The notes: a model not told the origin generated them from the sequence alone. A stretch of 64,000 nucleotides of DNA from an uncultured Porphyromonadaceae bacterium (GCA_900538555.1 UPYI01000008.1:1-64000); one strand, 5' to 3'. Shown: positions 15,454 through 24,803, numbered from the stretch's first letter. Numbers and translations: made by a program.

Positions 15454-15954
15454 AAGAGTTTTATTTTTGTTTGTTAGTAACTTGTTCGATTAGTATCAGG
15501 ATATTGCAGGATAGTATCCCCGGCTTTTGACAATACGATTGCAGCCTCTTCCCGCATCGGACAACAGAGCAAGAAGAAGGCACGACAAACGCGTCCTACG
15601 CAAGCGCAAGATTATATAAATAATTGATTTATAATATGTTAAATGCGCATGGGGGGGGGTAAAATCGAGCTGTCGCTAACAGAAGCAGCAACAAAAGAGA
15701 ACGGCAATATGCTTTGTATCTTACCCATTAGTATCGAATTGATGTCGCAAAGGTACAATCATTTTTGGAATACACAAAATTAGTTATGATTGGAAATCAC
15801 CGATTTCGACCTCTTCGACTATCCATACAACTAAATGTACATTCTGCCTTTACCGCCCATACGCACGACCATATTATACCATAAAAAAACTAAATTTTAT
15901 ACCTCCGGACTTCCGTTTGTTTGTTCCTTTGTAGAGATAAAATCAATTACAACC
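15454..15954. other. 501-bp intergenic region: divergent promoters and a G9 tract
   Basis: No gene is seen here. It contains a G9 homopolymer (15651-15659), the minus-strand promoter of the LRR gene (15748-15778) and a near-consensus TTCCTTTG box (15924-15931) for the pectate lyase. The stretch between 15454 and 15640 shows nothing else I can support. Confidence 0.6.
15748..15778 (-). promoter_or_regulatory. Canonical promoter of the second LRR gene
   Basis: Minus-strand TTTG (15775-15778), 19 bp, TACCTTTG (15748-15755). The implied start near 15742 gives a leader of about 290 nt. Confidence 0.7.
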
Positions 15955-17985
15955 ATGAATATACGAAACCTGATCTGCCTTCTCCTCACATTCGCAGGAG
16001 TGATTCCGGCAAATGCCGCACTCTCGAAATACGACAAAAATGCTCCGGTGGGATGGGCTTCCTACAACTACGAACTTACCGGAGGCGGCAACGCCGCACC
16101 GATCACGGTAACTTCGTTATCGGAATTGACCGATGCCCTTTCGGGCGACAAAGCCGCAGTCATCGTCGTAAAAGGCACAATCGAAGTACCTTCGGTAAAA
16201 AGCATCAAGGAGGTATCCAATAAGACCTTAGTAGGCGAACCGGGAGCGATGCTCAAAAGCACCGGCTCTATCGACAAAACCACGTCCGGAATCTTCAATA
16301 TCACGAACTGCGAAAACCTGATTATCCGGAATATCGTATTTCAGGGTCCCGGTTCGCACGACGTGGACGGATACGATCTCGTATGCCTCGACAAATGCAG
16401 CCACATCTGGATAGACCATTGCGAATTTATCGACGGGCTGGACGGGAACTTGGACATCAAGGGCGCGACCGACTTTGTCAGCATCACGTGGTGCCAGTTC
16501 CGCTACACTTCGCTCTCCGACACGTACGAACCGAGAAGCAAAGTCCGCGCGTCGGATGCCGACCCTACCAAATCGCACTCTTACAGCAACCTGATCGGCA
16601 GTTCCGACTCGGCGACCGGCGACCGCGGAAAATTGAATATCACATTCAACAATTGCCACTGGGGCAAAGGATGCGTAGAGCGCATGCCCCGCGTACGTTA
16701 CGGGAAAATCCATATCGCCAACTGCCTGTACAACAGCGAGCGTTCGCACTACTGCATCGGCGGAGGAGTAGAAGCCAATGTACGGGCAGAACACTCTGCA
16801 TTCATCGGTGTAAACGATCCTTATAAATCGTACAGCAAAACTTCCGCCCCCGACATCGTAGAATTTATCGGATGCCATTTCGACAACTGCACCGGCAATA
16901 CGACCGGATCGGGAGGTTCGGCATTCATTCCGCCCTATACCCTCTCCGTCTACGATGCCACGTTGGTGGAAAGCGTTGTTACGGACAGCGGGAACGGAGC
17001 CGGAGCGACACTCACCTCGCCATTGACAATCGGCGAAATAGAATCGGGAGGTGACGGCGGAGGAGACGAAGGCGGCGAAGTAATCGTCGTATCGTCCAAG
17101 ACATGGAATTTCAGCGAATGGAATGAAAGCGGAGAAAAATCCGCGACGTTTACCAACGATGGCTTGACTATAAAGGCGACATCGGCAAAACCGGTAAGTT
17201 TCTCCAACGCCAGTATGAGTATCGACGGATTCGACTTTACCAAATGTTTGGACGTGAAAGGCGGTGGAAATACCGAACAACGCTGTATGGAATTCACCAT
17301 ACCCGGCAAAAGCGAAATCATCCTATACAGCAATGCCGGCGACAAGGGCAGAACGGTCAATATCCACGACGGTAAAGAAGTTGTCCATAGCCAGAGCGCC
17401 AACAAGATCGTCTACACCGCACCCGAGGCTGCCACCCTATATGTCTATTCGGCTGGCAGCGGCATCCAGTTCTTCCAAATCGGCTATAAGGTTTTGGGCG
17501 AAGCACCTAAAAGCGACGATGCCACCTTACGCCAATTGAAAGTAAACGGGACAGAGATCCTTCTGAAACCGGATGTCTATACATACGAATATGTGTTGGA
17601 TGTCCACGAAGCGCTCTCTTCGATCGAAGCAATCGCCAGCCATAGCAAAGCGAGCGTAGCACCGATCGATCTTCCGGCTTCGCTTCCGGCAACCGTTCTT
17701 ATCACGGTTACTGCCGAGAACGGCGCACAGCAAGTCTATACCTTATCGGTATCGCAAAAGACAGATACCTCTATCGGATCGGTTACTGCCGCCGCACCCA
17801 GCTTCCGCGACGGAACGCTCTACGCTCCCGAAGCATCGCACATCGCCGTGTATCGTCCCGACGGAACGGCAGTCGTGTCGGCATCGACACCGGAACTCTC
17901 TCTTGCCCCAATGCCCGGCGGCATCTATATCGTCCGTATCCGTTATGCAGACGGTCGTACGGCGGTTCTGCGCCTGCGCAAGTAA
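15955..17985 (+). CDS. Secreted pectate lyase, polysaccharide lyase family 1
   Basis: A 676-aa secreted enzyme predicted to cleave polygalacturonate by beta-elimination. After the signal peptide (LICLLLTFAGVIPANAA) the PL1 parallel beta-helix spans about residues 30-350. Key segments are WIDHCEFIDGLDGNLDIKG (Ca-binding Asp region), VSITWCQFRYTS and ERMPRVRYGKIHIANCLYN. A Gly/Asp/Glu linker is followed by a beta-sandwich domain (WNFSEWNESG), a cadherin-like or Ig-like domain (DATLRQLKVNGTEI) and a type IX-style tail ending VRIRYADGRTAVLRLRK. The ATG at 15955 was chosen for its signal peptide and the promoter-like TTCCTTTG 24 nt upstream. No SusCD pair is adjacent, so it is not in a classic polysaccharide utilisation locus. 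Confidence 0.9.
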   Translation: MNIRNLICLLLTFAGVIPANAALSKYDKNAPVGWASYNYELTGGGNAAPITVTSLSELTDALSGDKAAVIVVKGTIEVPSVKSIKEVSNKTLVGEPGAMLKSTGSIDKTTSGIFNITNCENLIIRNIVFQGPGSHDVDGYDLVCLDKCSHIWIDHCEFIDGLDGNLDIKGATDFVSITWCQFRYTSLSDTYEPRSKVRASDADPTKSHSYSNLIGSSDSATGDRGKLNITFNNCHWGKGCVERMPRVRYGKIHIANCLYNSERSHYCIGGGVEANVRAEHSAFIGVNDPYKSYSKTSAPDIVEFIGCHFDNCTGNTTGSGGSAFIPPYTLSVYDATLVESVVTDSGNGAGATLTSPLTIGEIESGGDGGGDEGGEVIVVSSKTWNFSEWNESGEKSATFTNDGLTIKATSAKPVSFSNASMSIDGFDFTKCLDVKGGGNTEQRCMEFTIPGKSEIILYSNAGDKGRTVNIHDGKEVVHSQSANKIVYTAPEAATLYVYSAGSGIQFFQIGYKVLGEAPKSDDATLRQLKVNGTEILLKPDVYTYEYVLDVHEALSSIEAIASHSKASVAPIDLPASLPATVLITVTAENGAQQVYTLSVSQKTDTSIGSVTAAAPSFRDGTLYAPEASHIAVYRPDGTAVVSASTPELSLAPMPGGIYIVRIRYADGRTAVLRLRK

Positions 17986-18009
17986 ACGTAAAGGAATAGA
18001 TATATCTGC

Positions 18010-18050
18010 AAAAGACGAAGGTGTCCGGCAATCGGACACCTTCGTCTTTT
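18010..18050 (+). terminator. Terminator after the pectate lyase gene
   Basis: Eighteen-base stem (18010-18027 with 18033-18050) starting AAAAGACGAAGGTGTCCG, with a GCAAT loop, ending in TTTT. Confidence 0.9.
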
Positions 18051-18099
18051 ATTAAACCGGCACTCCTTTATATCAGGAAGCCGTATAAGTCGGACACTT

Positions 18100-18144
18100 A
18101 TTCACAAATGTGAATCATTAATGCAAGCAATCCTTGTAACTTTG
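18100..18144 (+). promoter_or_regulatory. Crp/Fnr-like palindrome and -7 box ahead of the regulator gene
   Basis: ATTCACA-AA-TGTGAAT (18100-18115) is a perfect 7-bp inverted repeat. TAACTTTG (18137-18144) ends only four bases before the ATG at 18149, so the mRNA is probably leaderless. No TTTG -33 box is present; the palindrome centres about 42 bp before the predicted start, where an activator of this family would bind. Confidence 0.55.
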
Positions 18145-18148
18145 CACC

Positions 18149-18718
18149 ATGAATCCTTTTGTAGAAAATATCGCCGTAAGATATAACATCGACGTTAATG
18201 CAGCACATAACTTCGTAGGGCATTTTAATATAACGGATATAAACAAGTCAGAACTAATCGTAGAAAAAAAAAGCTTTAACGATAATTTCTATCTTCTGAA
18301 AGACGGTATAATACGAGCTTTTATGCCGACAGAAGACGGAGAACAGACTCTATGGTTCGGATATCCGGGACAGGCATTCTTCGACGTATGGTGTTACCAC
18401 TGGCATAGACCGTCCATAATTGCTATTGAAGCTGTAACTCCAAGTACCGTCTATTCTATTTCTAAGAATAAATTAGAATCGTTGTGCGAACAATCCCATG
18501 CTATCTGCAATATCGTAAGAAAAATATTTGAAGGTCATGCCGCAGAAACAGAAGAGAGCAGTACAAATCTATTCGTCTGTGACGGAGGTCTTGAAAGGTA
18601 TCTGTCGATTCTAAAACATCACCCGGAGTTACTCCAAAACGTACCATTAAAAAAACTGGCATCCTATCTGCAATTGGCTCCGCAATCACTAAGCAGAATA
18701 CGCTCACAAATCAAATAG
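18149..18718 (+). CDS. Crp/Fnr family transcriptional regulator
   Basis: A 189-aa protein with an N-terminal cyclic-nucleotide-binding-like beta-roll (ELIVEKKSFNDNFYLLKDGIIRAF, QTLWFGYPGQAFF) and a short C-terminal helix-turn-helix ending APQSLSRIRSQIK. This compact form without a wing is common in Bacteroidota. No Fe-S cysteine cluster is visible, so it is not a classic Fnr; the effector is unknown. The gene starts just after its promoter and six nt before the downstream MFS exporter, indicating an operon and a likely role in controlling it. A similar regulator sits beside a MATE exporter at 53322. Confidence 0.88.
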   Translation: MNPFVENIAVRYNIDVNAAHNFVGHFNITDINKSELIVEKKSFNDNFYLLKDGIIRAFMPTEDGEQTLWFGYPGQAFFDVWCYHWHRPSIIAIEAVTPSTVYSISKNKLESLCEQSHAICNIVRKIFEGHAAETEESSTNLFVCDGGLERYLSILKHHPELLQNVPLKKLASYLQLAPQSLSRIRSQIK

Positions 18719-18723
18719 TCCCG

Positions 18724-19902
18724 ATGAATACATCTTCTTCCATAAGCAAATCATATTATATATTCCTGATTGCATTTCTCGGATTACTATCGGCGTTCGG
18801 TCCGTTTGTGATAGATATGTATCTTCCCGCTTTGCCCGAAATGATAGAGGTATTTCATTGCAATACCTCTATGGTACAACTGGGACTTACATTTTGCATG
18901 GTCGGACTGGCGGCAGGACAAATTCTTTTCGGTCCGGTCAGTGATAAATTCGGACGGAAACCGGTACTGATATTTTCGCTGATCGTTTTTGTATGCTCTT
19001 CTATAATCTGCTGCTTCTCCACGTCAATTGCCGTATTTACCTGCGCAAGATTGCTTCAAGGTATAGGAGGAGCGGGAGGAATCGTATTATCACGTTCCAT
19101 TGCGGCAGATATGTATTCCGGACAAGAACTTGCAAAACTCATTGCCATACTGAGTGCAATCAACAACCTTGCACCGATTGCCGCTCCTGTTGTCGGAGGC
19201 GGAGTAACCCACGCATGGGGATGGCAAGGCATATTTATAATCTTGCTTATTTTAGGCTGTATATTGCTGTTATTATCTCTTCCTCTACAAGAGAGCCTTG
19301 CATCGCACCGGAGGTTCAAAGGAAATCTGATTTCCTCTGTTAAAGGATATAATGTCGTGTTCCACATCAAAGGCTTCATTGCATACAGCATAGTATATGC
19401 TCTCGGCATGGCAGCTCTATTTGCCTATATATCATCCACGCCTTTTATTATTCAATCGATTTATGGTTTTACCGAGTTGCAATTCTCTTTGGTCTTTGCG
19501 GTCAATGCCATTGGACTCGCGGCAGGATCCTACCTTTCCATCAAATTTAAATCCATGAAGACAGCCGCCCTTTTCGGGAGCGTAACAGGTGGTATATTTG
19601 CCCTCATCGGCATCTTCACAAACTTATTCGCCAAGAGTTCTTTCTTCCTATATGAAATCCCGGTTTTTCTAATGTTATTCGGTATCGGACTTGTACTAAC
19701 GGGCGCAACAGTTCAAGCCATGAACTTGGGACGCGAGTGTGCAGGAGCAGCCTCGGCGGTAATCGGAGGAATCGGATATATAACAGGAGGTCTGGTTTCG
19801 CCTTTGGTCGCCCCCAACAACATAATCATTACATCCTTTATTCTTTGCGCTGCATTTCTTATCGTCGGGAATATAATTATTCTCGAACAAAAGAAACACT
19901 AA
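18724..19902 (+). CDS. MFS multidrug exporter, Bcr/CflA type
   Basis: A 392-aa inner-membrane transporter with 12 predicted transmembrane helices. The Bcr/CflA subfamily start FLGLLSAFGPFVIDMYLPALPEM is clear (two segments), and the MFS loop 2-3 signature reads GPVSDKFGRKPVLIFS. Motif C-like glycines occur in LLQGIGGAGGIVLSRSIAADM. Relatives expel bicyclomycin, chloramphenicol or sulfonamides by proton antiport; the substrate here is not known. It is 5 nt downstream of the Crp/Fnr gene and is ended by a terminator at 19955-19981. Confidence 0.88.
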   Translation: MNTSSSISKSYYIFLIAFLGLLSAFGPFVIDMYLPALPEMIEVFHCNTSMVQLGLTFCMVGLAAGQILFGPVSDKFGRKPVLIFSLIVFVCSSIICCFSTSIAVFTCARLLQGIGGAGGIVLSRSIAADMYSGQELAKLIAILSAINNLAPIAAPVVGGGVTHAWGWQGIFIILLILGCILLLLSLPLQESLASHRRFKGNLISSVKGYNVVFHIKGFIAYSIVYALGMAALFAYISSTPFIIQSIYGFTELQFSLVFAVNAIGLAAGSYLSIKFKSMKTAALFGSVTGGIFALIGIFTNLFAKSSFFLYEIPVFLMLFGIGLVLTGATVQAMNLGRECAGAASAVIGGIGYITGGLVSPLVAPNNIIITSFILCAAFLIVGNIIILEQKKH

Positions 19903-19954
19903 CACCCTGTCGTTATAGGATGTATGCGGTTCTCAAACAGTAAATAAACGAATA

Positions 19955-19981
19955 GGGCTATCCAAAAAAATTAGATAGCCC
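19955..19981. terminator. Terminator between the MFS gene and korB
   Basis: Perfect 8-bp stem GGGCTATC/GATAGCCC (19955-19962 with 19974-19981) around an A-rich loop; it sits between convergent genes. Confidence 0.7.
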
Positions 19982-20006
19982 CACCTTTATCCGATCGGGA
20001 AAGCAA

Positions 20007-21020
20007 TCACTTCACCTCCCACGTCTCACCACTCAACAAGAAGTCGCGCAAACACGAAAAACCTTTTTTCTGTTGCACCTCTTCGACCTGACGTTTCACC
20101 TCGGCGTCGTAGACCGGCGCATCCACATCGCGGATTACACCGATAGCCAGCGGCAATTCGTGACCGTCCATCATAGCCAAAGCCTGATGCAAGAAGTTTT
20201 CGGGTGTCTTGGCATCGTGTACGAGAATATCATCCATCGTCACGCCATCCTCTCCGATTGTCACCGCTTTCAGTTTATAACCGTCCAGAATCAATCCCCG
20301 GTTACGCTCCTTGCCGAAAATCATCTTCTCGCCGTGGCGCAGATGAACCGTGCGGTCGGCACGGAATTCCTTGTCGGCAACATAGCTGTGGATATTGTGG
20401 TTGAAGATAACGCAGTTCTGCAACAATTCCACCACCGACGTTCCCTGATGACGGGCAGCAGCCACCATTACCTCCTGCGAAGTAGCCAGTTCCACATCCA
20501 ACGAACGGGCGAAGAACGTGCCGCGTGCACCGAATACCAGTTCGGCAGGGATAAACGGGTCTTCTACCGTACCGTAGGGCGACGATTTCGTTATCGCGCC
20601 GCGATCGGTCGTCGGAGAATACTGACCTTTGGTCAGACCGTAGATTTTGTTGTTGAGCAACAGCACATTCAAATTCACATTCCGGCGCACCGAATGGATA
20701 AAGTGGTTACCGCCGATAGCCAGACAGTCGCCGTCGCCGGATACCTGCCATACGGTCAGATCGGGATTCGCCACCTTCACTCCGGTAGCAATCGCTGCGG
20801 CACGCCCGTGAATCGTATGGAAACCATACGTATTCATATAGTACGGCAGACGCGAGGAACAGCCGATACCCGATATCACCACCGTCTGATGCGGAGCGAT
20901 GCCCAGTTCAGCCATTGCCTTTTGCAACACGTTCACAATCGCATGGTCACCGCAACCGGGACACCAGCGCACATATTGGTCGCTCTTAAAATCCTTAGCT
21001 GTATATACTTGATTTTCCAT
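20007..21020 (-). CDS. korB: 2-oxoacid:ferredoxin oxidoreductase, beta subunit
   Basis: A 337-aa thiamine-pyrophosphate subunit. WCPGCGDHAIVNVLQKA near the N-terminus supplies Fe-S cysteines; GDGDCLAIGGNHFIHSVRRN with LLNNKIYGLTKGQYSPT is the TPP/Mg-binding region. Together with KorA it oxidatively decarboxylates 2-oxoglutarate (or a similar 2-oxoacid) with CoA and ferredoxin, feeding the reductive or split TCA cycle of anaerobes. It starts 4 nt after the korA stop codon, so the two are translationally close and form a two-gene operon. The 2-oxoglutarate preference is inferred from the domain layout of the pair, not from a diagnostic residue. Confidence 0.92.
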   Translation of the reverse strand: MENQVYTAKDFKSDQYVRWCPGCGDHAIVNVLQKAMAELGIAPHQTVVISGIGCSSRLPYYMNTYGFHTIHGRAAAIATGVKVANPDLTVWQVSGDGDCLAIGGNHFIHSVRRNVNLNVLLLNNKIYGLTKGQYSPTTDRGAITKSSPYGTVEDPFIPAELVFGARGTFFARSLDVELATSQEVMVAAARHQGTSVVELLQNCVIFNHNIHSYVADKEFRADRTVHLRHGEKMIFGKERNRGLILDGYKLKAVTIGEDGVTMDDILVHDAKTPENFLHQALAMMDGHELPLAIGVIRDVDAPVYDAEVKRQVEEVQQKKGFSCLRDFLLSGETWEVK

Positions 21021-21024
21021 CGTC

Positions 21025-22869
21025 TTATTCCTCCATGAGTTTAGTGAAGTGTTCTACCAATTCGCTCACCATAAACGGTTGAGCCTGCACTTTGTTGTAA
21101 CGCAAGATATTGAGACCGGAAACCTTGCCTGCCAGATAGGAGGCGAACTGACCGTTGTTCAATTCGCATACCACAATCTTTTTGTAACGGCGCAGCACCT
21201 CCTCGGTATTACGCGGCAGCGGGCTGATGTAATTGAAATGAGCGAACGCTACCGGTTTACCGGCTTGACACATAGCCTCTACCGCCGAATAAAGATGCCC
21301 GTACGTTCCACCCCAGCCGACAACTAACAGGTCGGACGATTCGTCGCCCAATACGGTCAGTTCGGGTATATCGAAAGCGATCCGGTCGATCTTTGCCTGA
21401 CGCGCCTTCACCATTTTCTCGTGGTTGGCAGGGTCGGTCGAAATCGCACTGGTCACATAATCCTTTTCCAGTCCGCCCAAGCGGTGCATAAAGCCTTCGG
21501 TTCCCGGTTTTGCCCAATAGCGCACACCGGTCTCCTCATTGCGCATATACGGTTTCCAGCCTTCCGCCTGTTCCGGAGCCACATATTGCGGACGGATTGC
21601 CGGATACTCGTCATTATCGGGAATACGCCATGCCGACGAACCGTTACCGATAAATCCGTCGGTAAGCAGGATAACCGGGGTCATGTGTTCCAAAGCGATC
21701 TTCGCCGCATTGAACGCCATATCGAAACAGTCGGCAGGAGTAGAAGCCGCCACTACTGCCAGCGGGCTTTCTCCGTTTCTGCCGTACAAAGCCTGCATCA
21801 AGTCGGTCTGTTCGGTTTTCGTGGGCAACCCCGTAGAAGGTCCGCCCCGCTGTACGTCGATCACCACCAATGGCAACTCCGCCATTACCGCCAAGCCGAT
21901 GCCCTCGCTTTTCAGTGCCAGACCGGGACCCGATGTCGAGGTCACTGCCAGATTTCCGGCAAACGAAGCTCCGATAGCCGTACATACGCCGGCGATCTCA
22001 TCCTCCACCTGAATGGCTTTCACGCCCAAGTCTTTCCGTTTCGCCAGCTCATGCAGCACATCGGTTGCCGGCGTAATCGGGTAACTGCCCAAGAACAACG
22101 GCAGACCCGACTTCTCGGATGCGGCGATCAAGCCCCAAGCCGTAGCCGTATTGCCGTTTACATCGGTATATACACCTTTTTTCACGCTTGCCGATTCGAT
22201 ACGATAGGTCGAAACGGAAGCATGTATGTTGTTGCCGTAGTTATATCCGTCGCTCATCACTTTGGCATTGGCGGCATATATTTCCGGCTTCTTGGCAAAT
22301 TTATTTTTCAACAGGTGTTGCGCATGTTCGAGCGGACGATCGAACAGCCAGCAGATCAGACCGAGCGCAAACATATTTTTACAACGCAAGATCGATTTGT
22401 TGTCCAGCCCGCTGTCAGCCAACGAATCTTTTACCATTTGCGTAATCGCAACAGGCACCACTTGCTGAGTCAGTCCTAATTCCGAGAACGGATCGTCGGT
22501 TTTGAAGGCCGCCTTATCCAAGTCGCTTTTTTCGAAACTGTCGGTATCGATAATGATCACACCGCCTTGTTTCACATACTTCGCGTTGGTTTTCAAAGCG
22601 GCGGGATTCATCGCCACCAACACATCGGCTTGGTCTCCGGGCGTATGTACCCCTTTCCCGATATGGACTTGGAAACCGGACACACCACCGAGCGTTCCCT
22701 GAGGAGCCCGAATCTCGGCAGGATAGTCGGGGAATGTAGAGATCTCATTCCCGATACCGGCAGAGACATTCGAAAAAATGTTTCCAGCCAACTGCATACC
22801 GTCTCCCGAGTCGCCGGAAAAACGGACTACCACTTTGTCCAGAACTTTCACCTGCGTTTTTTCTTCCAT
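21025..22869 (-). CDS. korA: 2-oxoacid:ferredoxin oxidoreductase, fused gamma-alpha subunit
   Basis: A 614-aa protein with the gamma domain at the N-terminus (about residues 8-190: VVRFSGDSGDGMQLAGNIFS and PAEIRAPQGTLGGVSGFQV). It is fused to the pyruvate-ferredoxin-type alpha domain (about 215-610, with GLPLFLGSYPITPATDVLHE and TSTSGPGLALKSEGIGLAV). This fused layout is typical of the 2-oxoglutarate enzyme of Bacteroidota. The start at 22869 gives MEEKTQVKVLDKVV; a TATCTTTG box at 22936-22943 places the transcript start about 60 nt ahead. The enzyme is cytoplasmic and oxygen-sensitive. Confidence 0.93.
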   Translation of the reverse strand: MEEKTQVKVLDKVVVRFSGDSGDGMQLAGNIFSNVSAGIGNEISTFPDYPAEIRAPQGTLGGVSGFQVHIGKGVHTPGDQADVLVAMNPAALKTNAKYVKQGGVIIIDTDSFEKSDLDKAAFKTDDPFSELGLTQQVVPVAITQMVKDSLADSGLDNKSILRCKNMFALGLICWLFDRPLEHAQHLLKNKFAKKPEIYAANAKVMSDGYNYGNNIHASVSTYRIESASVKKGVYTDVNGNTATAWGLIAASEKSGLPLFLGSYPITPATDVLHELAKRKDLGVKAIQVEDEIAGVCTAIGASFAGNLAVTSTSGPGLALKSEGIGLAVMAELPLVVIDVQRGGPSTGLPTKTEQTDLMQALYGRNGESPLAVVAASTPADCFDMAFNAAKIALEHMTPVILLTDGFIGNGSSAWRIPDNDEYPAIRPQYVAPEQAEGWKPYMRNEETGVRYWAKPGTEGFMHRLGGLEKDYVTSAISTDPANHEKMVKARQAKIDRIAFDIPELTVLGDESSDLLVVGWGGTYGHLYSAVEAMCQAGKPVAFAHFNYISPLPRNTEEVLRRYKKIVVCELNNGQFASYLAGKVSGLNILRYNKVQAQPFMVSELVEHFTKLMEE

Positions 22870-22935
22870 GATTTTTCTTGTTTTTAGAGTGGTTTCTCTC
22901 CTTAGTAATAGGTTTAGATTAGGTTTGATATTACA

Positions 22936-22943
22936 CAAAGATA
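22936..22943 (-). promoter_or_regulatory. -7 element of the korAB operon
   Basis: Minus-strand TATCTTTG, an exact TAnnTTTG match, about 67 nt before the korA ATG. Confidence 0.55.
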
Positions 22944-23046
22944 ATGTAAGCGAAATACAAAACCAAGTTTATCGGGATGAACTTATCCGCTTTTCTCAAA
23001 AATAAACCCTAAACGCAGAAAGAACGGCTACAAACGGCAGCGGTTT

Positions 23047-24564
23047 CTATTTAAAACTCATCGTTTTCCACAAACTTTCAGCTTGTATGCTGGTTGCCAC
23101 AACCGGGGTTTGGAGTTTTTCATTGGTCAGGAATGCTTCTTTTCTTACATTCGTCCGAATATAATCCGCCAAATCGCCATAAGTCACATCGCCTTGGGTC
23201 TCTTGCAACTTTTTCAACAGGAAATAGGTAAACAAACCGTGCGATTTCGCCTTGTACGCCATTGCCGTTTCGTCGCCCGACGCCGCAGAGAACACGACCG
23301 TATTACCCTCTATCGTTTCTTTCTTTACCTTACGGGCTACGCCACGTGCTGCAACCAACATCGAGCCATCTTTTTTCGCCCCGCTGAAACAGGCATCAAT
23401 AAAATAGGTCACACTACGGGCTTTCGATTCCGCCAACTGTTTGTACAGCCGGTTCAGACTATAACAAGTCGCCATATTCGTGCCATTCCCGTCGGTCGGG
23501 ATAATATAGGCATCGCCGGTCTTCTCGTCGGGAATCCCATGACCGCAATAATATACGATAGCTTTCGCATTATCGAAAATATTCATTGCCTGCACCATTT
23601 TGTCTACGCCTCCGAATATAACTCCGGCAGTAGCGTCGCGATACATCCATACCTGACGTTCGGGAATCCCCAAAGTCTTGATGCAATACTCCCGAAAAAC
23701 CTCTCCATCGTTCAAGGCAAACTCGGCATTATCGACAAACATATAGTTCTCATTGGCAATAATCAGCACGAATGTGTCGTCCGAAATCCGCCCCGTGACC
23801 GGAATATGAATATCCACATCCGATTTCACTGCTTTCGACGGTTTATTACGCACCTCTGCAACCGGCTCTACCGGACGATCCGTCTCTTTATGTTCCGGTT
23901 GCGCCACTGACACCTGTACTTTTTCAGCAGGTTTCGTAGCAGGACGGTTTTTCTCTGCCAGCAAATAACCCGGCATATCATCCGGCTTGGAGTCCGACAC
24001 AAGCGCGGAACAGATCAAATCATAATCACGAGTCACATCGTGCCTGAATTCATCCAATATCTTTTGGCATAAACTTAAAATCTTCACCTCATAATCTTCT
24101 CCATAATAAAGTCCAAAAGTAACACGCCCGAATTGTGCATAACTATATTTCTTTACAACCGTTCCATTCAACGATTTGATTATAAAAGACATCTCCATAT
24201 CTATTTCTCCCTCATCCATCGGCATTCCCAAAATATTTAAGGCAAAAAACGTAATGCCTGAAAGGGCAGGAAGGAATTTATTTCCTTTTACATCCAGCTT
24301 TTCACATTTGACCAACAGAGTTCCTACGGGCAAACCGGTTTGCTGCATCATATTTTTTTCCAACTCACTTTTTGCCGCTTGCTTTAAAATATCAGGATGC
24401 GGCATACCAGTAGGGGGTTTAACACTCGAATAATCATATTCCAATACAGGCAGTTTATTGGGAAGCGGATTATATTCGGCTATTTCCATTCCGCTTTTAT
24501 ATACGGTGCAACTCGAAAGCAACAATACGCATAGCAAACATGCGCTTATAAATTTCTGTTTCAC
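23047..24564 (-). CDS. Lipoprotein with C-terminal caspase-like (C14) peptidase domain
   Basis: A 505-aa protein beginning with GTG. A lipoprotein signal (lipobox LSSC, Cys19) is followed by a domain of about 180 residues with no family I recognise. A low-complexity linker rich in Lys, Pro, Glu and Val (about 205-255) comes next, then a caspase-fold domain (about 260-500). The His-Cys dyad is visible: YYCGHG (His342) and DACFSG (Cys392), with the preceding strand FVLIIANENY. Both catalytic residues are intact, so it should be an active peptidase anchored to the inner or outer membrane, facing the periplasm or surface. Substrate and role are unknown. It stands alone between korA and alanine dehydrogenase. 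Confidence 0.85.
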   Translation of the reverse strand: MKQKFISACLLCVLLLSSCTVYKSGMEIAEYNPLPNKLPVLEYDYSSVKPPTGMPHPDILKQAAKSELEKNMMQQTGLPVGTLLVKCEKLDVKGNKFLPALSGITFFALNILGMPMDEGEIDMEMSFIIKSLNGTVVKKYSYAQFGRVTFGLYYGEDYEVKILSLCQKILDEFRHDVTRDYDLICSALVSDSKPDDMPGYLLAEKNRPATKPAEKVQVSVAQPEHKETDRPVEPVAEVRNKPSKAVKSDVDIHIPVTGRISDDTFVLIIANENYMFVDNAEFALNDGEVFREYCIKTLGIPERQVWMYRDATAGVIFGGVDKMVQAMNIFDNAKAIVYYCGHGIPDEKTGDAYIIPTDGNGTNMATCYSLNRLYKQLAESKARSVTYFIDACFSGAKKDGSMLVAARGVARKVKKETIEGNTVVFSAASGDETAMAYKAKSHGLFTYFLLKKLQETQGDVTYGDLADYIRTNVRKEAFLTNEKLQTPVVATSIQAESLWKTMSFK

Positions 24565-24713
24565 AGCAATTCGATTTTAGTCATTAATTATTCCTGATTT
24601 TTTCGTATTTCCAGCACTTACATATCGGCTTCTTGCATTCCGCACTTACACAATTTATAAAACTGTTCCAGCCAGACTTCACTGTCATACGGCAACAAGC
24701 CTCCATTCCGGTA

Positions 24714-24721
24714 CAAATATA
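24714..24721 (-). promoter_or_regulatory. Candidate -7 element for the caspase-like lipoprotein gene
   Basis: Minus-strand TATATTTG, matching TAnnTTTG. The implied leader is about 150 nt; no -33 box is clear. Confidence 0.4.
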
Positions 24722-24770
24722 CAACACTTCCCCTTATCGAAAAACAAATTCGATAACAGATATGTAAAGT

Positions 24771-24803
24771 TTTTTTACACGTTCCATCTTACGTGTAAAA
24801 AAA
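24771..24803 (-). terminator. Terminator downstream of the alanine dehydrogenase gene
   Basis: TTTTTTACACG and CGTGTAAAAAAA form an 11-bp stem around a 10-base loop, with a T-run on either strand. It lies about 95 nt past the ald stop codon. Confidence 0.7.

Noticed and set aside
18724..19902. Assigning the MFS exporter the name bcr and a bicyclomycin role
   Set aside because: The subfamily is clear but the substrate is not determined by sequence, so no symbol was given.
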